Source of the DNA: an uncultured Alteromonas sp.
GTDB lineage: Bacteria; Pseudomonadota; Gammaproteobacteria; Enterobacterales; Alteromonadaceae
DNA: 64,000 bases
Direction: 5' to 3'
NCBI RefSeq assembly: GCF_913058315.1
Contig: NZ_CAJXQY010000001.1
Coordinates: forward strand, 1-64,000
Both the position numbers and the translations under genes were made by a program. Each line of letters starts with the position of its first letter. Position 1 is the first letter of the stretch. The notes beneath the pieces were generated by a model. The model was not told where the DNA came from. It did not search any database and saw nothing but the letters and a program-made list of their open reading frames with translations. Positions 8,487 through 18,086 of this stretch are shown in pieces.

Positions 8487-10007
8487 ATGTTTTCTCATTC
8501 CAGAATTCTGTGCCCTGAATTACAACAAAAAATCATGACCGCCGAACAGGCTGCCGATTTTATCCAGGACGGTGATACCGTCGGTATGAGTGGTTTTACC
8601 GGAGCGGGTTACCCCAAAGCTCTGCCCGGAGCATTAGTGAATAAAGCTCAGATTCAACGCGATCTGAAAAAACCGTTCAAAATTAATTTATGGACCGGCG
8701 CCTCCACGGCCCCGGAGCTGGATGGTGTGCTGGCCGATGCCGAGGGAATTAATCTGCGCTTACCGTATCAGTCGGATCCCATTTGCCGTCAACAGATTAA
8801 CAGCGGTCAGATGCACTATATCGATTTGCATCTGTCTGAAGTGTCTCAGTATGCCTGGTCTGGCTTTTTGGGCGATCTGAATGTGGCTGTTATCGAAGTT
8901 GCGGGCATTCACAAAGATGGCCGTATTATTCCGTCTTCATCGGTAGGAAATAACAAAACCTGGGTAGAGCAGGCCGATAAAATTATCCTGGAGGTGAATA
9001 GTCAGCAGAGCCTCAAGTTGGAAGGCATGCACGATATTTATTATGGCACGGCTTTACCGCCACATCGCAAACCCATTTTGCTTAATGAGCCTGCCGATCG
9101 CATTGGCAGCCAGTATCTGGATATTCCCAAAGACAAAATTGTCGCTGTGGTTGAAACCTCAGCGCCGGATCGCAACAGTCCGTTCTCGCCGCCTGATGCA
9201 GTATCAGAGCAAATTGCCGCCAATATTCTGGAGTTCTTTGAGCACGAGATTAACAAGGGCCGTTTACCGGCTAACCTGCTACCGCTGCAGTCCGGGGTAG
9301 GCAATATACCCAACGCGGTACTCAGCGGTCTGGATAATGGCGGCTATAAAAACCTATCGGCTTACACCGAAGTGATTCAGGATGGGATGTTGCAAATGCT
9401 CAAAAGCGGCACCTTATCGGTGGCTTCAGCAACCGCATTCTCATTGAGCCCGGATGCGCTGGTTGAGTTGAATGAGAATATCGACTTTTACCGTGAAAAA
9501 ATCATTCTGCGCCAGCAGGACATCAGTAACCACCCGGAGATCGCTCGGCGCCTGGGGATTATTGCTATGAATGGTCTGATTGAGGCTGACATCTACGGTA
9601 ACGTGAACTCCACCCATGTAATGGGCACGCGTATGATGAACGGCATTGGTGGCTCGGGCGACTTTGCCCGCAATGGCTATCTGTCTATTTTCATGACGCC
9701 ATCCACCGCTAAAAATGGCGCTATCTCGGCCATAGTGCCTATGGTTTCCCATGTGGATCACACCGAGCATGACGTAAAAGTGGTAGTGACTGAACAAGGG
9801 CTGGCGGACTTAAGAGGGCTATCGCCCCGTCAGCGGGCGCGAGTCATCATTAATCATTGCGCCCATCCTGACTTTAGAGATCAGTTACTCGATTATTATG
9901 AGCGCGCCTGTGCCAGTGGCCGGGGTATGCATACCCCGCATTTACTTAACGAAGCGTTGAGTTGGCATGAGCGGTTTGAACAAACCGGCTCTATGCACCC
10001 AGCCTAA
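8487..10007 (+). CDS. Acetyl-CoA hydrolase/transferase family, succinate CoA transferase type
   Basis: A 506-residue class I CoA transferase, closest by eye to the YgfH / succinate:acetate CoA-transferase subfamily. It moves CoA between carboxylic acids in the cytoplasm (for example acetyl- or propionyl-CoA and succinate). The N-terminal half has GDTVGMSGFTGAGYPKALP. The C-terminal half has AYTEVIQDGML, whose Glu probably forms the glutamyl-CoA intermediate, and GGSGDFARNGYLS. The ORF track begins at GTG 8394, but ATG 8487 is preferred because GGAG lies six bases upstream and family homology begins there. Its 3' end overlaps the convergent polB gene by 4 bases. The exact acyl substrate is unresolved. 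Confidence 0.88.
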   Translation: MFSHSRILCPELQQKIMTAEQAADFIQDGDTVGMSGFTGAGYPKALPGALVNKAQIQRDLKKPFKINLWTGASTAPELDGVLADAEGINLRLPYQSDPICRQQINSGQMHYIDLHLSEVSQYAWSGFLGDLNVAVIEVAGIHKDGRIIPSSSVGNNKTWVEQADKIILEVNSQQSLKLEGMHDIYYGTALPPHRKPILLNEPADRIGSQYLDIPKDKIVAVVETSAPDRNSPFSPPDAVSEQIAANILEFFEHEINKGRLPANLLPLQSGVGNIPNAVLSGLDNGGYKNLSAYTEVIQDGMLQMLKSGTLSVASATAFSLSPDALVELNENIDFYREKIILRQQDISNHPEIARRLGIIAMNGLIEADIYGNVNSTHVMGTRMMNGIGGSGDFARNGYLSIFMTPSTAKNGAISAIVPMVSHVDHTEHDVKVVVTEQGLADLRGLSPRQRARVIINHCAHPDFRDQLLDYYERACASGRGMHTPHLLNEALSWHERFEQTGSMHPA

Positions 10008-12355
10008 AAAAGCCCGAGTTGCTGGCCGGCCAGTGACTCAAAATCCCCGCCAATGGCTGGCAGTATACTGTCGGCGATTGGCCTGATTTGCTTTTCTATG
10101 TAGTGGTCGTAATCCAGCGGCTGGCGGCAATATTCAACCACCTGCGGGCCTGTGGTGGTCATTACATAACGAATTTTAGTGCGTTTCTGGTAGCGCAACG
10201 GTTTACCTGAACGGGCATTTTCTTCATCGGCATGGCGCGCGGCTTTAACATGAGGCGGTGCCGTTTTGGTGTATTCCTTTAAGGGTTTGCGTAACTGTTT
10301 GGTGTATATGAGCCCCTCGTCAAATTCACCCTGTTTGATACCGCTAATGATTCGCATCACATAATCGTCGACCGGCTGATCGTTGAATATTCGGGTATAT
10401 AGCTCCATCTGAAAGTCTTTAGCCAGTTGGGTCCAGTCTGAACGCACATTTTCCAGCCCCTTAAACACCAGTTCAGTTTTACCCTCACGGCGAATTAAAC
10501 CGGCGTAGCGTTTTTTGCTACCCGCTTCAGAGCCGCGAATCGTGGGCATAAAAAAACGCTCGTAGTGGGTTTCAAACTCAATTTCCAGCTCGCAGGTTAG
10601 ATCAAACTCCTCGCGGATGCGTTGCTGCCAGCGTTGGTTAATGTCCTGTTCTAATTGTTTACCAATGTCCCACGCTTGCTCTGCGGATACGTCATCAGCA
10701 ATGTGTACAAAAGTGGAGTCGGTATCGCCGTAGATCACGTCATAACCCGATGCTTTGATCCACTCGGCGGTCAGCTGCATAATTTCATGGCCGCGCATGG
10801 TAATGGAGCTGGCAAGGCGCGGATCGTAAAAAGGGCAGCCACCACTGCCAAGCACCCCGTAAAAGGAATTCATAAGAATTTTGATAGCCTGGGAGCGCGG
10901 TTTATCCTGTTGGCGCTTGGCTTCGTCGCGCTGCTGCCAGAGGTTGGTAATTATGTCCGGCAGAAAGTGCTGGCTACGGTGAAAGCTGGCCCCTTTAAAG
11001 CCGGGAATGGCGGTTTCGGGTGACTTGAGCCCTTCTACCAGACCCAGCGGATCGATTTTAAACGTCCGGATAATCGAGGGATACAGGCTCTTAAAGTCCA
11101 GTACCAGTACATTCTGATAGAGTCCGGGCTTGGAGCTCATCACATAACCACCGGGGCTGGCCAGGCCGCCGTCGGCCGGACGATTCGGCGATATGTAGCC
11201 CGCCCGGTGTAACTTCGGCAGGTATAAATTGACAAATGAGGCAACCGAACCACCGGGGCGACCCAGGCGCAGGCCGGTTAGTTCACTGCGCAAAATCAGA
11301 AAATCAATCAGCCGTACCTGTTCAGCAATGTCATTCACCAGCACGCAGTCTTCAAAGTTATATTTGGCTAAAGCGAGCTTATCATGCTTAAACAGGTGCT
11401 TAATTGCCCCGAGTTTGTCGGGATCTTCGATGAGCTTGCGCTTCCCCAGTAATTCGCTGGCAACGTTATCCAGGGCAAAAGAGTCGAACTGAAAGGTCAT
11501 GGTTTTCAGTCCTTCAATGCCATCAATTATGGCCCGTCCCGGGACATCCACCAAAGCCCGGTTATCCTCGAATACTTTAATATCCACCTTGCTGCGATGA
11601 CGCCCGAGCGCAAGCTTAACGCCGCAGCGGGTCGCTGCATCATGTAAAACCGGCAGGTCGAATTGTTTAATATTCCAGCCAATCAGTAAGTCGGGATCGT
11701 GGTGCTGAATGAGCCCGATAAAATGCGTTAACAACGCCGTTTCGTCAGCGCACCAGACTATTTCGAAAGGCACCTCAGCGTCTTCAGGCTCGCCGATCAT
11801 CAGCACAACATTTAACGCAGGGGAGGCGATGCCGATGGAATATAAATGGCCATGTTCGTCGCATTCTATATCAAAGGAAAAGGCGCTCAGATCGCAGCGA
11901 TAGGCCGATGGCTTTAAGCGGGCCTCGGTCACTGTGTTGTCGTGCTGCTGAGCAACGCCCTGATAGTGCACACCGCTGGTTATGAACCGCTCCATAAAAA
12001 AGCGATCCGGGGTTTTGATATCCGCCTCGAAGAGTGTCACGCCTTGTTCTTCACAGTGGCGCCGAAGGATATGCAGTTGCCGGTCCTGTGGGCATTTAAC
12101 CACACTCACCGGCTCGTGCTCGAAGGTGCTAAGAGGCAGGGCTTTAAGGCTCGCCCTTAATTGCTGAGCCTGGCTAATAGCGGTGATAGTGCCGACCGCA
12201 GTTTGTTCTGTAAAACAGGTTGCCGGTTGCACCGGCGTGATCAATTTAACCGGCCCGTTTTCGGTGGCCAGCCAAATTTCGAGGGTTTGCTGTGAACCGG
12301 TTGGCACTACCCGGGCGGTCAGCACCATGCCCTGACCGGTTAACGTGGTCGTCAT
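10004..12355 (-). CDS. polB: DNA polymerase II
   Basis: A 783-residue family B DNA polymerase, the same length as E. coli Pol II. It shows the 3'-5' exonuclease motifs (FDIE at 161-164, then LIGWNIKQFDLP, then YNFEDCVLVNDI). It also has the polymerase motifs DFKSLYPSII (motif A), KILMNSFYGVLGS (motif B) and YGDTDSTF (motif C). The enzyme acts in SOS-linked translesion synthesis and replication restart. It is divergent from the metallo-hydrolase gene and overlaps the CoA transferase by 4 bases tail to tail. No full LexA box was found before the start, only a CTGT half-site. Confidence 0.96.
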   Translation of the reverse strand: MTTTLTGQGMVLTARVVPTGSQQTLEIWLATENGPVKLITPVQPATCFTEQTAVGTITAISQAQQLRASLKALPLSTFEHEPVSVVKCPQDRQLHILRRHCEEQGVTLFEADIKTPDRFFMERFITSGVHYQGVAQQHDNTVTEARLKPSAYRCDLSAFSFDIECDEHGHLYSIGIASPALNVVLMIGEPEDAEVPFEIVWCADETALLTHFIGLIQHHDPDLLIGWNIKQFDLPVLHDAATRCGVKLALGRHRSKVDIKVFEDNRALVDVPGRAIIDGIEGLKTMTFQFDSFALDNVASELLGKRKLIEDPDKLGAIKHLFKHDKLALAKYNFEDCVLVNDIAEQVRLIDFLILRSELTGLRLGRPGGSVASFVNLYLPKLHRAGYISPNRPADGGLASPGGYVMSSKPGLYQNVLVLDFKSLYPSIIRTFKIDPLGLVEGLKSPETAIPGFKGASFHRSQHFLPDIITNLWQQRDEAKRQQDKPRSQAIKILMNSFYGVLGSGGCPFYDPRLASSITMRGHEIMQLTAEWIKASGYDVIYGDTDSTFVHIADDVSAEQAWDIGKQLEQDINQRWQQRIREEFDLTCELEIEFETHYERFFMPTIRGSEAGSKKRYAGLIRREGKTELVFKGLENVRSDWTQLAKDFQMELYTRIFNDQPVDDYVMRIISGIKQGEFDEGLIYTKQLRKPLKEYTKTAPPHVKAARHADEENARSGKPLRYQKRTKIRYVMTTTGPQVVEYCRQPLDYDHYIEKQIRPIADSILPAIGGDFESLAGQQLGLF

Positions 12356-12451
12356 TTTATAGTACAGCCCGGTAAATCTAACGCACAGTGGCAGAAGTCA
12401 TGAAATGGCAATGGTATAGTAAACGCAGATTTGTTTAATGTTGTAGTCCTA

Positions 12452-13471
12452 ATGATAACGCCAAGTACCCATTCGATACCAGCCTCGGGCAGTTTTTGCA
12501 AGGTCGCCGCCGGCGTTTACTGGCTTCGCATGCCGCTACCGTTTGCTCTCGACCATATCAACCTGTACCTGCTGGAAGCCGATGAAGGCCTTTATATCGT
12601 GGATACCGGTGTGCAAAGCGAGCATAGCAAGACAATCTGGCAACAGGTGTTAAACGCCCTGAATAAACCGGTTGCCGGCGTTATAGCTACCCATATGCAC
12701 CCGGATCATTGCGGGCTGGCAGGGTGGTTGTGTCAGCAGTTCAAAGTGCCGCTCTATATGAGTGCGCTGGAATATTACGGGGCAATTGCTTATTTCTCAC
12801 CTAATCCTGGCGCGGATACGTCGGTAGAAGTAGATTATTTTGTCAGGGCGGGTCTAAGTCAGGCCGAGGCAGAGAGCTATGTGAGCGATCACAGTCGCTA
12901 TGCAGAGTCTGTTGCCCCAATTCCCCTGGCTTACCAGCGCCTGCAAGCGGGTAAGTCACTGACCATTGGCAACCGGCAATGGCAGATTCTTACTTATGGT
13001 GGTCACTCGCCGGAGCACGTTTGTTTGTTCGACGCCGAGGCCAGATTGCTAATCGGCGGCGACCAGATATTGCCTTATATATCGCCTAATATCGGCGTCT
13101 ATAGCCGCGAGCCGGAGGCCGAGCCGTTAACAGATTATTTGTATAGCCTGCAGCAACTCAAACAGTTGCCCGCAGATACTCTGGTGCTACCTGCTCACAA
13201 CCAGCCGTATACCGGGCTCCCTACTCGCTGTGATGAACTCACCAGCCATCATCTTAAATTGCTGGACCGCCTGTTAAAGCATTGTGCAACACCGCAATCC
13301 TTACAGAGTTGTTTACCAAAGCTTTATCGACGAACCTTAACCGGCCAGATGTTATTTTTTGCCCTGGCAGAAGGTCTCGCTCACCTCAACCATCTGGTAA
13401 AAGCAGGCCGGGTAACACGCTCGCTCGATGAGCAGGGCGTATATCGTTACCAGGCCTGTGAAACCAATTAA
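12452..13471 (+). CDS. Metallo-beta-lactamase-fold hydrolase
   Basis: A 339-residue MBL-fold protein. The zinc-binding HxHxDH motif is present as THMHPDHCGLAG, with further ligands in the GGHSPEHVC and PAHNQPYTG regions. IYLLEADEGLYIVDTG-like strands precede the motif, as in glyoxalase II and related hydrolases, and a C-terminal helical domain follows. No signal peptide is seen, so it is probably cytoplasmic and acts on a thioester, lactone or phosphodiester. The ORF track uses TTG at 12431. ATG at 12452 is a more ordinary start, although neither has a strong ribosome binding site. It overlaps the convergent TPR gene by 4 bases. Confidence 0.85.
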   Translation: MITPSTHSIPASGSFCKVAAGVYWLRMPLPFALDHINLYLLEADEGLYIVDTGVQSEHSKTIWQQVLNALNKPVAGVIATHMHPDHCGLAGWLCQQFKVPLYMSALEYYGAIAYFSPNPGADTSVEVDYFVRAGLSQAEAESYVSDHSRYAESVAPIPLAYQRLQAGKSLTIGNRQWQILTYGGHSPEHVCLFDAEARLLIGGDQILPYISPNIGVYSREPEAEPLTDYLYSLQQLKQLPADTLVLPAHNQPYTGLPTRCDELTSHHLKLLDRLLKHCATPQSLQSCLPKLYRRTLTGQMLFFALAEGLAHLNHLVKAGRVTRSLDEQGVYRYQACETN

Positions 13472-14526
13472 CCGTCTATTGCACTACCGGTTAGCCGACG
13501 AATTTTGCTAAGCAACTGTTCGTCATTAAATGACTTGGCCTGTTGCCAGTTAATGTTGGCCCAGTGCAGCGCTTGTTGAGGCTCAGCGGCAAGGTGCAGG
13601 TAATAAAGCGCCACTTCGGCGGCATGAGTAGTGTCGCCGCGCTGTTCGCGAACCAACACCCGCTCGGCCATCGCCGTTGTCCACTTTTCCCCGGCGCCGG
13701 TTTGCTGTTCGGCAAGAGCCAGATACAGTAAAGCGCTGTCGTTCGGGGCCGGATTGTTGGCTATTTTGGGTGACAGCCGGGCCAGAATATCTTCGCCTTG
13801 CTGTAAGGCCAGTTTAGCTTTCGACCACGCCACCCAACTGCTGATGGGCCATTCGCTGTCGGGTTGTTGTTCAATATGGCTAATGGCAATGGCGGGCTCA
13901 CCGGCAAATAATGCCAGGTCAGCCAGTACCTCATTAACCCATAGCGCTACGTCTTTGGAAGCGGCAGGAAACTTCTCACTAATATTGTGCAACTGCGAGT
14001 AATACTGAGTCGACGGCGATAGTTGCATGGTCGCCTCCAGCAAACAGGTGGCCATGACCAACTCCGATGTTGTGCCCATGAGTTGTAAGCAGGTTTGCCT
14101 TGCCAGGGCAGGCTCGCCCTGATTGAGCTGAACATTCGCTCGTAGTAACAACGCAGCAGGCTGGTTGGGGCGTTCTGTTAGCAGCGTATCGAGTTCTTTT
14201 AAGGCGGCGGCGAAGTTGTGCTGATGCTGCAGGAGCCGGGCGTAAACCAGCCGCTCCTGATGAGTAATCCGCTCAGCTTCAGCCAGCGTCTTAAGCGTTG
14301 CCATGACCGGTGCCAGCTCCTGTTCATTAAAGTCAGGGTGAGTGCTCTGGTTTACCAGCTCGCTCATCTGTGCGGCGGTCATGGTCACCGGTTTGACCGG
14401 CTTATGGCTATGATAAGTGTGGGCAACCGCTTGCTTTACACCAATCAGGGCCAGCGCAATAAAGGTAACTACCGAGGCGGTAAGTAAACCGGTAAGTGTC
14501 AGGCTGATGGGGAAAATACGTTTCAT
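13468..14526 (-). CDS. Membrane-anchored TPR protein of the DUF4331 operon
   Basis: A 352-residue protein with one N-terminal membrane segment or uncleaved signal (residues about 9-32, LTLTGLLTASVVTFIALAL). An exported region follows that is rich in helix pairs of tetratricopeptide type, for example RLVYARLLQHQHNFAAALKE and PAALLLRANVQLNQGEPALA. TPR arrays hold protein complexes together, and the arrangement resembles the TPR part of CcmH-like factors, but no haem or catalytic motif is seen. AAGGAG seven bases before the ATG supports the start. It is the last gene of the DUF4331-lipoprotein-TPR operon, so it probably assists those exported proteins. Its specific role is unknown. Confidence 0.72.
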   Translation of the reverse strand: MKRIFPISLTLTGLLTASVVTFIALALIGVKQAVAHTYHSHKPVKPVTMTAAQMSELVNQSTHPDFNEQELAPVMATLKTLAEAERITHQERLVYARLLQHQHNFAAALKELDTLLTERPNQPAALLLRANVQLNQGEPALARQTCLQLMGTTSELVMATCLLEATMQLSPSTQYYSQLHNISEKFPAASKDVALWVNEVLADLALFAGEPAIAISHIEQQPDSEWPISSWVAWSKAKLALQQGEDILARLSPKIANNPAPNDSALLYLALAEQQTGAGEKWTTAMAERVLVREQRGDTTHAAEVALYYLHLAAEPQQALHWANINWQQAKSFNDEQLLSKIRRLTGSAIDG

Positions 14527-14565
14527 ATCACTGCTCCTTAAAGGTCGCCATCCCTGGCTTACGGT

Positions 14566-15063
14566 TTAATTGTTGAGTAAATCGTCAAACTCAGCAGGAT
14601 TGGTTGTATCCTGAATATAGAGCCGACCATTTACCGCCAGCGGTGTATCACCAGCGTTTTGGTTAAACGCAGAACGCACTGCTGTGGAGACCCCTACTTC
14701 AAGGGCTTCAATGGCAATCGTTACGTTACCGGTTACCGCAAAAGCGGTGCCATCGGAAACCGTAAACGAAAAGCTATCGGTGCCAGTGACTTCCGCATTA
14801 GGCGTGTAAGTAAACTCGCCGTTACCCGCCACGCTAACCGTGCCCAGTGACGGCTCGGCAGACAGTGCGTAAGTCAGTCCGTCACCGTCGGCATCGGTGG
14901 CACTTAACATGTCGGTGACCGGTGTTTCGGTCTGGGTGATAATATCCAGATCGTTGGCCACGGGTGCCTGGTTAATATCGTCATAGCGGTCTTTGTTGTC
15001 GTTACTGTCAAAACAACCTGTCATCACGATACTCAGGGCACATACTGGTATGAACTTATTCAT
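14566..15063 (-). CDS. Small lipoprotein with a cadherin-like / Big_9 repeat
   Basis: A 165-residue exported protein. The N-terminus ends in a lipobox-like VMTGC near residue 17, so it is likely a lipoprotein. The core is one bacterial cadherin/Ig-like module: NQAPVANDL, then SATDADGDGLTYAL, then GEFTYTPNAEVTGTDSFSFTVSDG. This repeat is common in adhesins and RTX-type proteins and often binds calcium. The C-terminal 35 residues (GRLYIQDTTNPAEFDDLLNN) are unassigned. A strong AAGGAGGT precedes the ATG. It starts 11 bases after the DUF4331 gene and 39 bases before the TPR gene, so all three are probably one transcript. Confidence 0.75.
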   Translation of the reverse strand: MNKFIPVCALSIVMTGCFDSNDNKDRYDDINQAPVANDLDIITQTETPVTDMLSATDADGDGLTYALSAEPSLGTVSVAGNGEFTYTPNAEVTGTDSFSFTVSDGTAFAVTGNVTIAIEALEVGVSTAVRSAFNQNAGDTPLAVNGRLYIQDTTNPAEFDDLLNN

Positions 15064-15074
15064 TACGACCTCCT

Positions 15075-16652
15075 TTATTCTGAGCCAGGCAGAGGGGTTG
15101 CCAGATACGGAAAGCTGCTGTCCATCATGCTGGCATCAAGCGGTGCGCCGTCAGTAAAAGGCACATTGCCAACACTGGCGTCGCTGCTGTCGCATAATCC
15201 TAAATCAGTGTCTTCACCGTTAACGGGGATGGGGTAACACAGACGGCCCATTACCACCCGCAGAGCGATATCAACCACGTCATCGCCGGGGCGACGGCCG
15301 TTCGGGAAGCCCGCCAGATCATCACCAGCCACTCCAGCCCAGGATTGATCAGCCGCCGGGGTTGCCGGTATAGCCGTATTTAAACGCAGCATCTCAGATG
15401 GCGTTACGGTCGCCAGTTGGTTAACCCCCGGGAAGCCGGTTAAAAACGCGGTAACCAGATCGGTACGCGGAAAGTTGGTAGGGGCCAGGGTCGCTATGTC
15501 TGTACCCAATGTGGAGTTGACCGCGTCACGAAACAGAATGTTCAGCAGTTCAGGCAGTGCCGGGTGCGTGACGTAATCGGCGAATTGACCATCATCCGCT
15601 GGATGTGATGACGAAAATTTATCTTTATCACCAATACCAATCACCAGTTCGTTGACCAGCGGATTGCCCAGGCGTGATACCTGCGTCATCGCGCCGCCCT
15701 GTACTTCGGGTTTGCTAAAGGAGGCATTTGGATTCAGTATTCTGGCCTGTGGCAGGCTGGCGGTGGTCCAGGCACCAATAGTGCCGTTCCCGTCACCGGT
15801 TACACAGCTCGCGGGTACTTCAATAGCAATACTGGTGACGTTCTTGTCAGCCAGATCATCATTACCGTCTGACTGCGTTATGCCACCCGGAAAACCGTTA
15901 CCATCGCCAGCGCCCGGCATGCTGTCACCCTCAACCGGTACATAGTTGACCAAATCAAACGTTTTGCCCAAATTAACCACGAAAGGGTCTTTACGCTGGC
16001 CAACAAATACCCTGGCCGGCATCTCGCAGCCAGGCAGCATCACATCATAGACATACTGGTCGGCATAACGCTGATATTCGGTGGTGCTGGTGAAGGTTTT
16101 ATTGCCGATGTAATCGAGCGGTTTAGCAAAGTACATGGCATCCATCGGCATTATTTCGGTTCGGGTGCCGGAGCGCATATTGCCCTCAACCATCTCGAGC
16201 GAGTAGTGCTCAGAAAAGTTAACCGCACTCATGTCTTCGGCACTGACCGGACCAACATTCTTAAGCGGCACTTTTACGCTGCGCTGATTGCCTTCCGGTC
16301 CGACGGTCAGGGCAACGCCCTGGTTATCCGCAGCCAGCATGGGCGTGAATTTTAAGGCAAAACTGATGTCTTCCATGGCGTCGCCATCGTTATCAATGTG
16401 GATGGCATATTCAGCAGCCGGATCCATAGCAAAGTAATTCGGTCCGCCGTAAGCATCCTGTAACGGGATGTAGTTAGCAATTAGTGTTACGTAGCCTTCG
16501 CGGCCGCTTTCATAGCTGTTAAACGCATAGAAATCGGTACTGTCCAGAGCCGGTGCGCGCGCAATGCTGGGCGCTTCACGGTGGCTGGATGCCTGTGCAG
16601 TTGTTGCAGCCAGTGCGCTGCCGATCATTACTGAGAGTATTAATTTTTGCAT
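15075..16652 (-). CDS. DUF4331 family secreted protein
   Basis: A 525-residue protein of the DUF4331 family. A signal peptide (about 1-21, ending TAQA) is followed by the family's hallmark start SSHREAPSIARAPALDSTDFYAFNS. It also contains DIDNDGD-like acidic turns and a C-terminal region with GRRPGDDVVDIALRVVMG. The biochemical role of DUF4331 is not established. The protein is probably periplasmic or secreted. It is first in a three-gene operon. Its upstream region carries TGCATCC-N13-AATCGTT, identical in sequence blocks and spacing to the one before the neighbouring ECF sigma gene, so it is the likely main target of that sigma factor. Confidence 0.88.
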   Translation of the reverse strand: MQKLILSVMIGSALAATTAQASSHREAPSIARAPALDSTDFYAFNSYESGREGYVTLIANYIPLQDAYGGPNYFAMDPAAEYAIHIDNDGDAMEDISFALKFTPMLAADNQGVALTVGPEGNQRSVKVPLKNVGPVSAEDMSAVNFSEHYSLEMVEGNMRSGTRTEIMPMDAMYFAKPLDYIGNKTFTSTTEYQRYADQYVYDVMLPGCEMPARVFVGQRKDPFVVNLGKTFDLVNYVPVEGDSMPGAGDGNGFPGGITQSDGNDDLADKNVTSIAIEVPASCVTGDGNGTIGAWTTASLPQARILNPNASFSKPEVQGGAMTQVSRLGNPLVNELVIGIGDKDKFSSSHPADDGQFADYVTHPALPELLNILFRDAVNSTLGTDIATLAPTNFPRTDLVTAFLTGFPGVNQLATVTPSEMLRLNTAIPATPAADQSWAGVAGDDLAGFPNGRRPGDDVVDIALRVVMGRLCYPIPVNGEDTDLGLCDSSDASVGNVPFTDGAPLDASMMDSSFPYLATPLPGSE

Positions 16653-16685
16653 GGTGTTACCCCTTTTTGTTGGTGTATTAAGCCA

Positions 16686-16712
16686 AACGATTAACCCGGG
16701 GCAGTGGATGCA
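16686..16712 (-). promoter_or_regulatory. Predicted ECF-sigma promoter of the DUF4331 operon
   Basis: Minus strand reads TGCATCC-N13-AATCGTT, with 33 bases between its last T and the DUF4331 ATG. Both blocks and the spacing are identical to the motif at 18091-18117. Two exact matches at the two genes expected to share control argue against chance. Confidence 0.78.
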
Positions 16713-16775
16713 AAATAATTTAAAAATAAATAAAAGTTAGATTTTATTTTATTTGAGCTGGTTTCAGGACAGGAG

Positions 16776-16806
16776 AAAAAATAATGGCCTCCGGTTGGAG
16801 GCCATT
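16776..16806 (-). terminator. Intrinsic terminator after the anti-sigma gene
   Basis: Perfect ten-base stem AATGGCCTCC / GGAGGCCATT with a four-base loop, followed on the minus strand by ATTTTTTC. It lies 12 bases past the anti-sigma stop, so the sigma/anti-sigma transcript should end before the DUF4331 operon. Confidence 0.9.
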
Positions 16807-16817
16807 GTGCAGGCAGG

Positions 16818-17525
16818 TTAGACTGCGCTGATTGGTGCGATATAAAGGACTTCGGTTGGTGAGCCGGTTGGCGAACCGCCATTCGGTTCAAGGCTAACCG
16901 CCAGGGCGGCGATGTCGCCTAAATCAAACCAGTCCGGACGGCTGATAGCCAACTGGCCGCCTTCTGGTAGCAGGCCCAGTGAAATCGGTGCGCCGCCATC
17001 GGCAGGTACCATCCACAGCTCGAAGTCTTTGTCGGTTCTGGCGGTAAGATTTGCGGTACTTCTGACCGCCAGAGTAGAAGTACTGATTTCTATTAACCAC
17101 AGCGGCTTGGCTTCTGCATCAGTGACAACCGCAATATCGGTAACCGGCGCTTTGACCGGCGGCGTAGCCGGCATGAGTACAACGGCCAGTATAATGGCTG
17201 CTGCCGTAGCCAGCCCGGCAATCGCTTGCCAGATAACGGGTTTTGATGATTTCGCCACAGGCAGATTCACCACATTACTGGTGGCGGTGTCGCCAGCGAA
17301 CCCCAACTGACGCTCGATGGTCTGCCAAACGGTTGCTGGTGGCTCTACCGGTTGTACGTTCTGGCCCAGTCCGTTAAGGTACTGCTCCCACATCCAGGTT
17401 GTCTCGGTAATTAACTGGCTTTCCATCATCAATTGTTGGTAGCGCCGGCGGGCGCCACCACGCAACGTGCCCAATACGTATTCTGCAGCCAGCGCGTTGC
17501 GTAACGTTTCGTTTTTATAATTCAT
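16818..17525 (-). CDS. Anti-sigma factor, RskA family
   Basis: A 235-residue membrane anti-sigma factor. The N-terminal sigma-binding helices (LAAEYVLGTLRGGARRRYQQLM, then TTWMWEQYLNGLG) match the zinc-free RskA-type domain. One membrane helix follows (WQAIAGLATAAAIILAVVLM, about 95-115), then a periplasmic RskA-type beta domain (ELWMVPADGGAPISLGLLP). It holds the ECF factor inactive until a periplasmic signal triggers proteolysis. ATG 17525 is chosen because it overlaps the sigma stop as ATGA. The ORF track's start, four codons earlier, is possible. Confidence 0.9.
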   Translation of the reverse strand: MNYKNETLRNALAAEYVLGTLRGGARRRYQQLMMESQLITETTWMWEQYLNGLGQNVQPVEPPATVWQTIERQLGFAGDTATSNVVNLPVAKSSKPVIWQAIAGLATAAAIILAVVLMPATPPVKAPVTDIAVVTDAEAKPLWLIEISTSTLAVRSTANLTARTDKDFELWMVPADGGAPISLGLLPEGGQLAISRPDWFDLGDIAALAVSLEPNGGSPTGSPTEVLYIAPISAV

Positions 17526-18055
17526 ACCGACAAACACCTTTGTAAACTTTGCAGGCCCCGGCGGATCCAGCTCTTAATAGTGCCTAATGGCGACGCCAGG
17601 TGATCAACAACTTCCTGATGCGACAGACCGTTAAAGTAGGCCAGATGAATTGCCTGACGTTGCTGATTATCCAGCTCATCCATGCATTCACTTAACTTCG
17701 GATGATCCAGCTCACTGGCAGCAATATGCGTGCTTTCATAAGGGTGGGTGTCATCGTCGTCCAGTGAGGTTTCTTTTCTGACCTTATGGTGGCGCATCAG
17801 ATCCAGCGCCCGATAGCGGGCAATGCTGATGATCCAGGTGAGTACGGTTCCCTTACCGCGCTGATAACTGGCTGCATTGTGCCAGACTTTTATATAGGCA
17901 TCCTGCGTGGCTTCCTCGGCAAGAGCGCTGTTCTGCAACATCTTCAGTACCACGGCATAGACCTGCCCGCTGGTGATTTTATAGAGCTTTGCAAAGTCTT
18001 GTTTTTGTCCCTGAGCTGTTCCACACAACAAAGGTAATAAGGTTTCCTGTTCCAT
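17522..18055 (-). CDS. ECF RNA polymerase sigma factor, SigK-like
   Basis: A 177-residue extracytoplasmic-function sigma factor. Region 2 shows SALAEEATQDAYIKVWHNA followed by GTVLTWIISIARYRALDLMR. Region 4 shows DELDNQQRQAIHLAYFNGLSHQEVVDHL and GTIKSWIRRGLQSLQRCL. With an RskA-type partner it fits the SigK/RskA (ECF19-like) group. Its own promoter region carries TGCATCC-N13-AATCGTT, consistent with autoregulation. The gene starts 31 bases after the histidine kinase gene stop, and its promoter motif overlaps that gene's 3' end. The gene overlaps the anti-sigma start for translational coupling. Target specificity is inferred from the shared motif only. Confidence 0.93.
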   Translation of the reverse strand: MEQETLLPLLCGTAQGQKQDFAKLYKITSGQVYAVVLKMLQNSALAEEATQDAYIKVWHNAASYQRGKGTVLTWIISIARYRALDLMRHHKVRKETSLDDDDTHPYESTHIAASELDHPKLSECMDELDNQQRQAIHLAYFNGLSHQEVVDHLASPLGTIKSWIRRGLQSLQRCLSV

Positions 18056-18086
18056 TGTTTCCTCAATATTTGTGAGCCTGTTTGGC

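Noticed and set aside
12340-12380. LexA (SOS) box before polB
   Set aside because: Only a CTGT half-site followed by an AT-rich stretch is present; the second ACAG half is missing.
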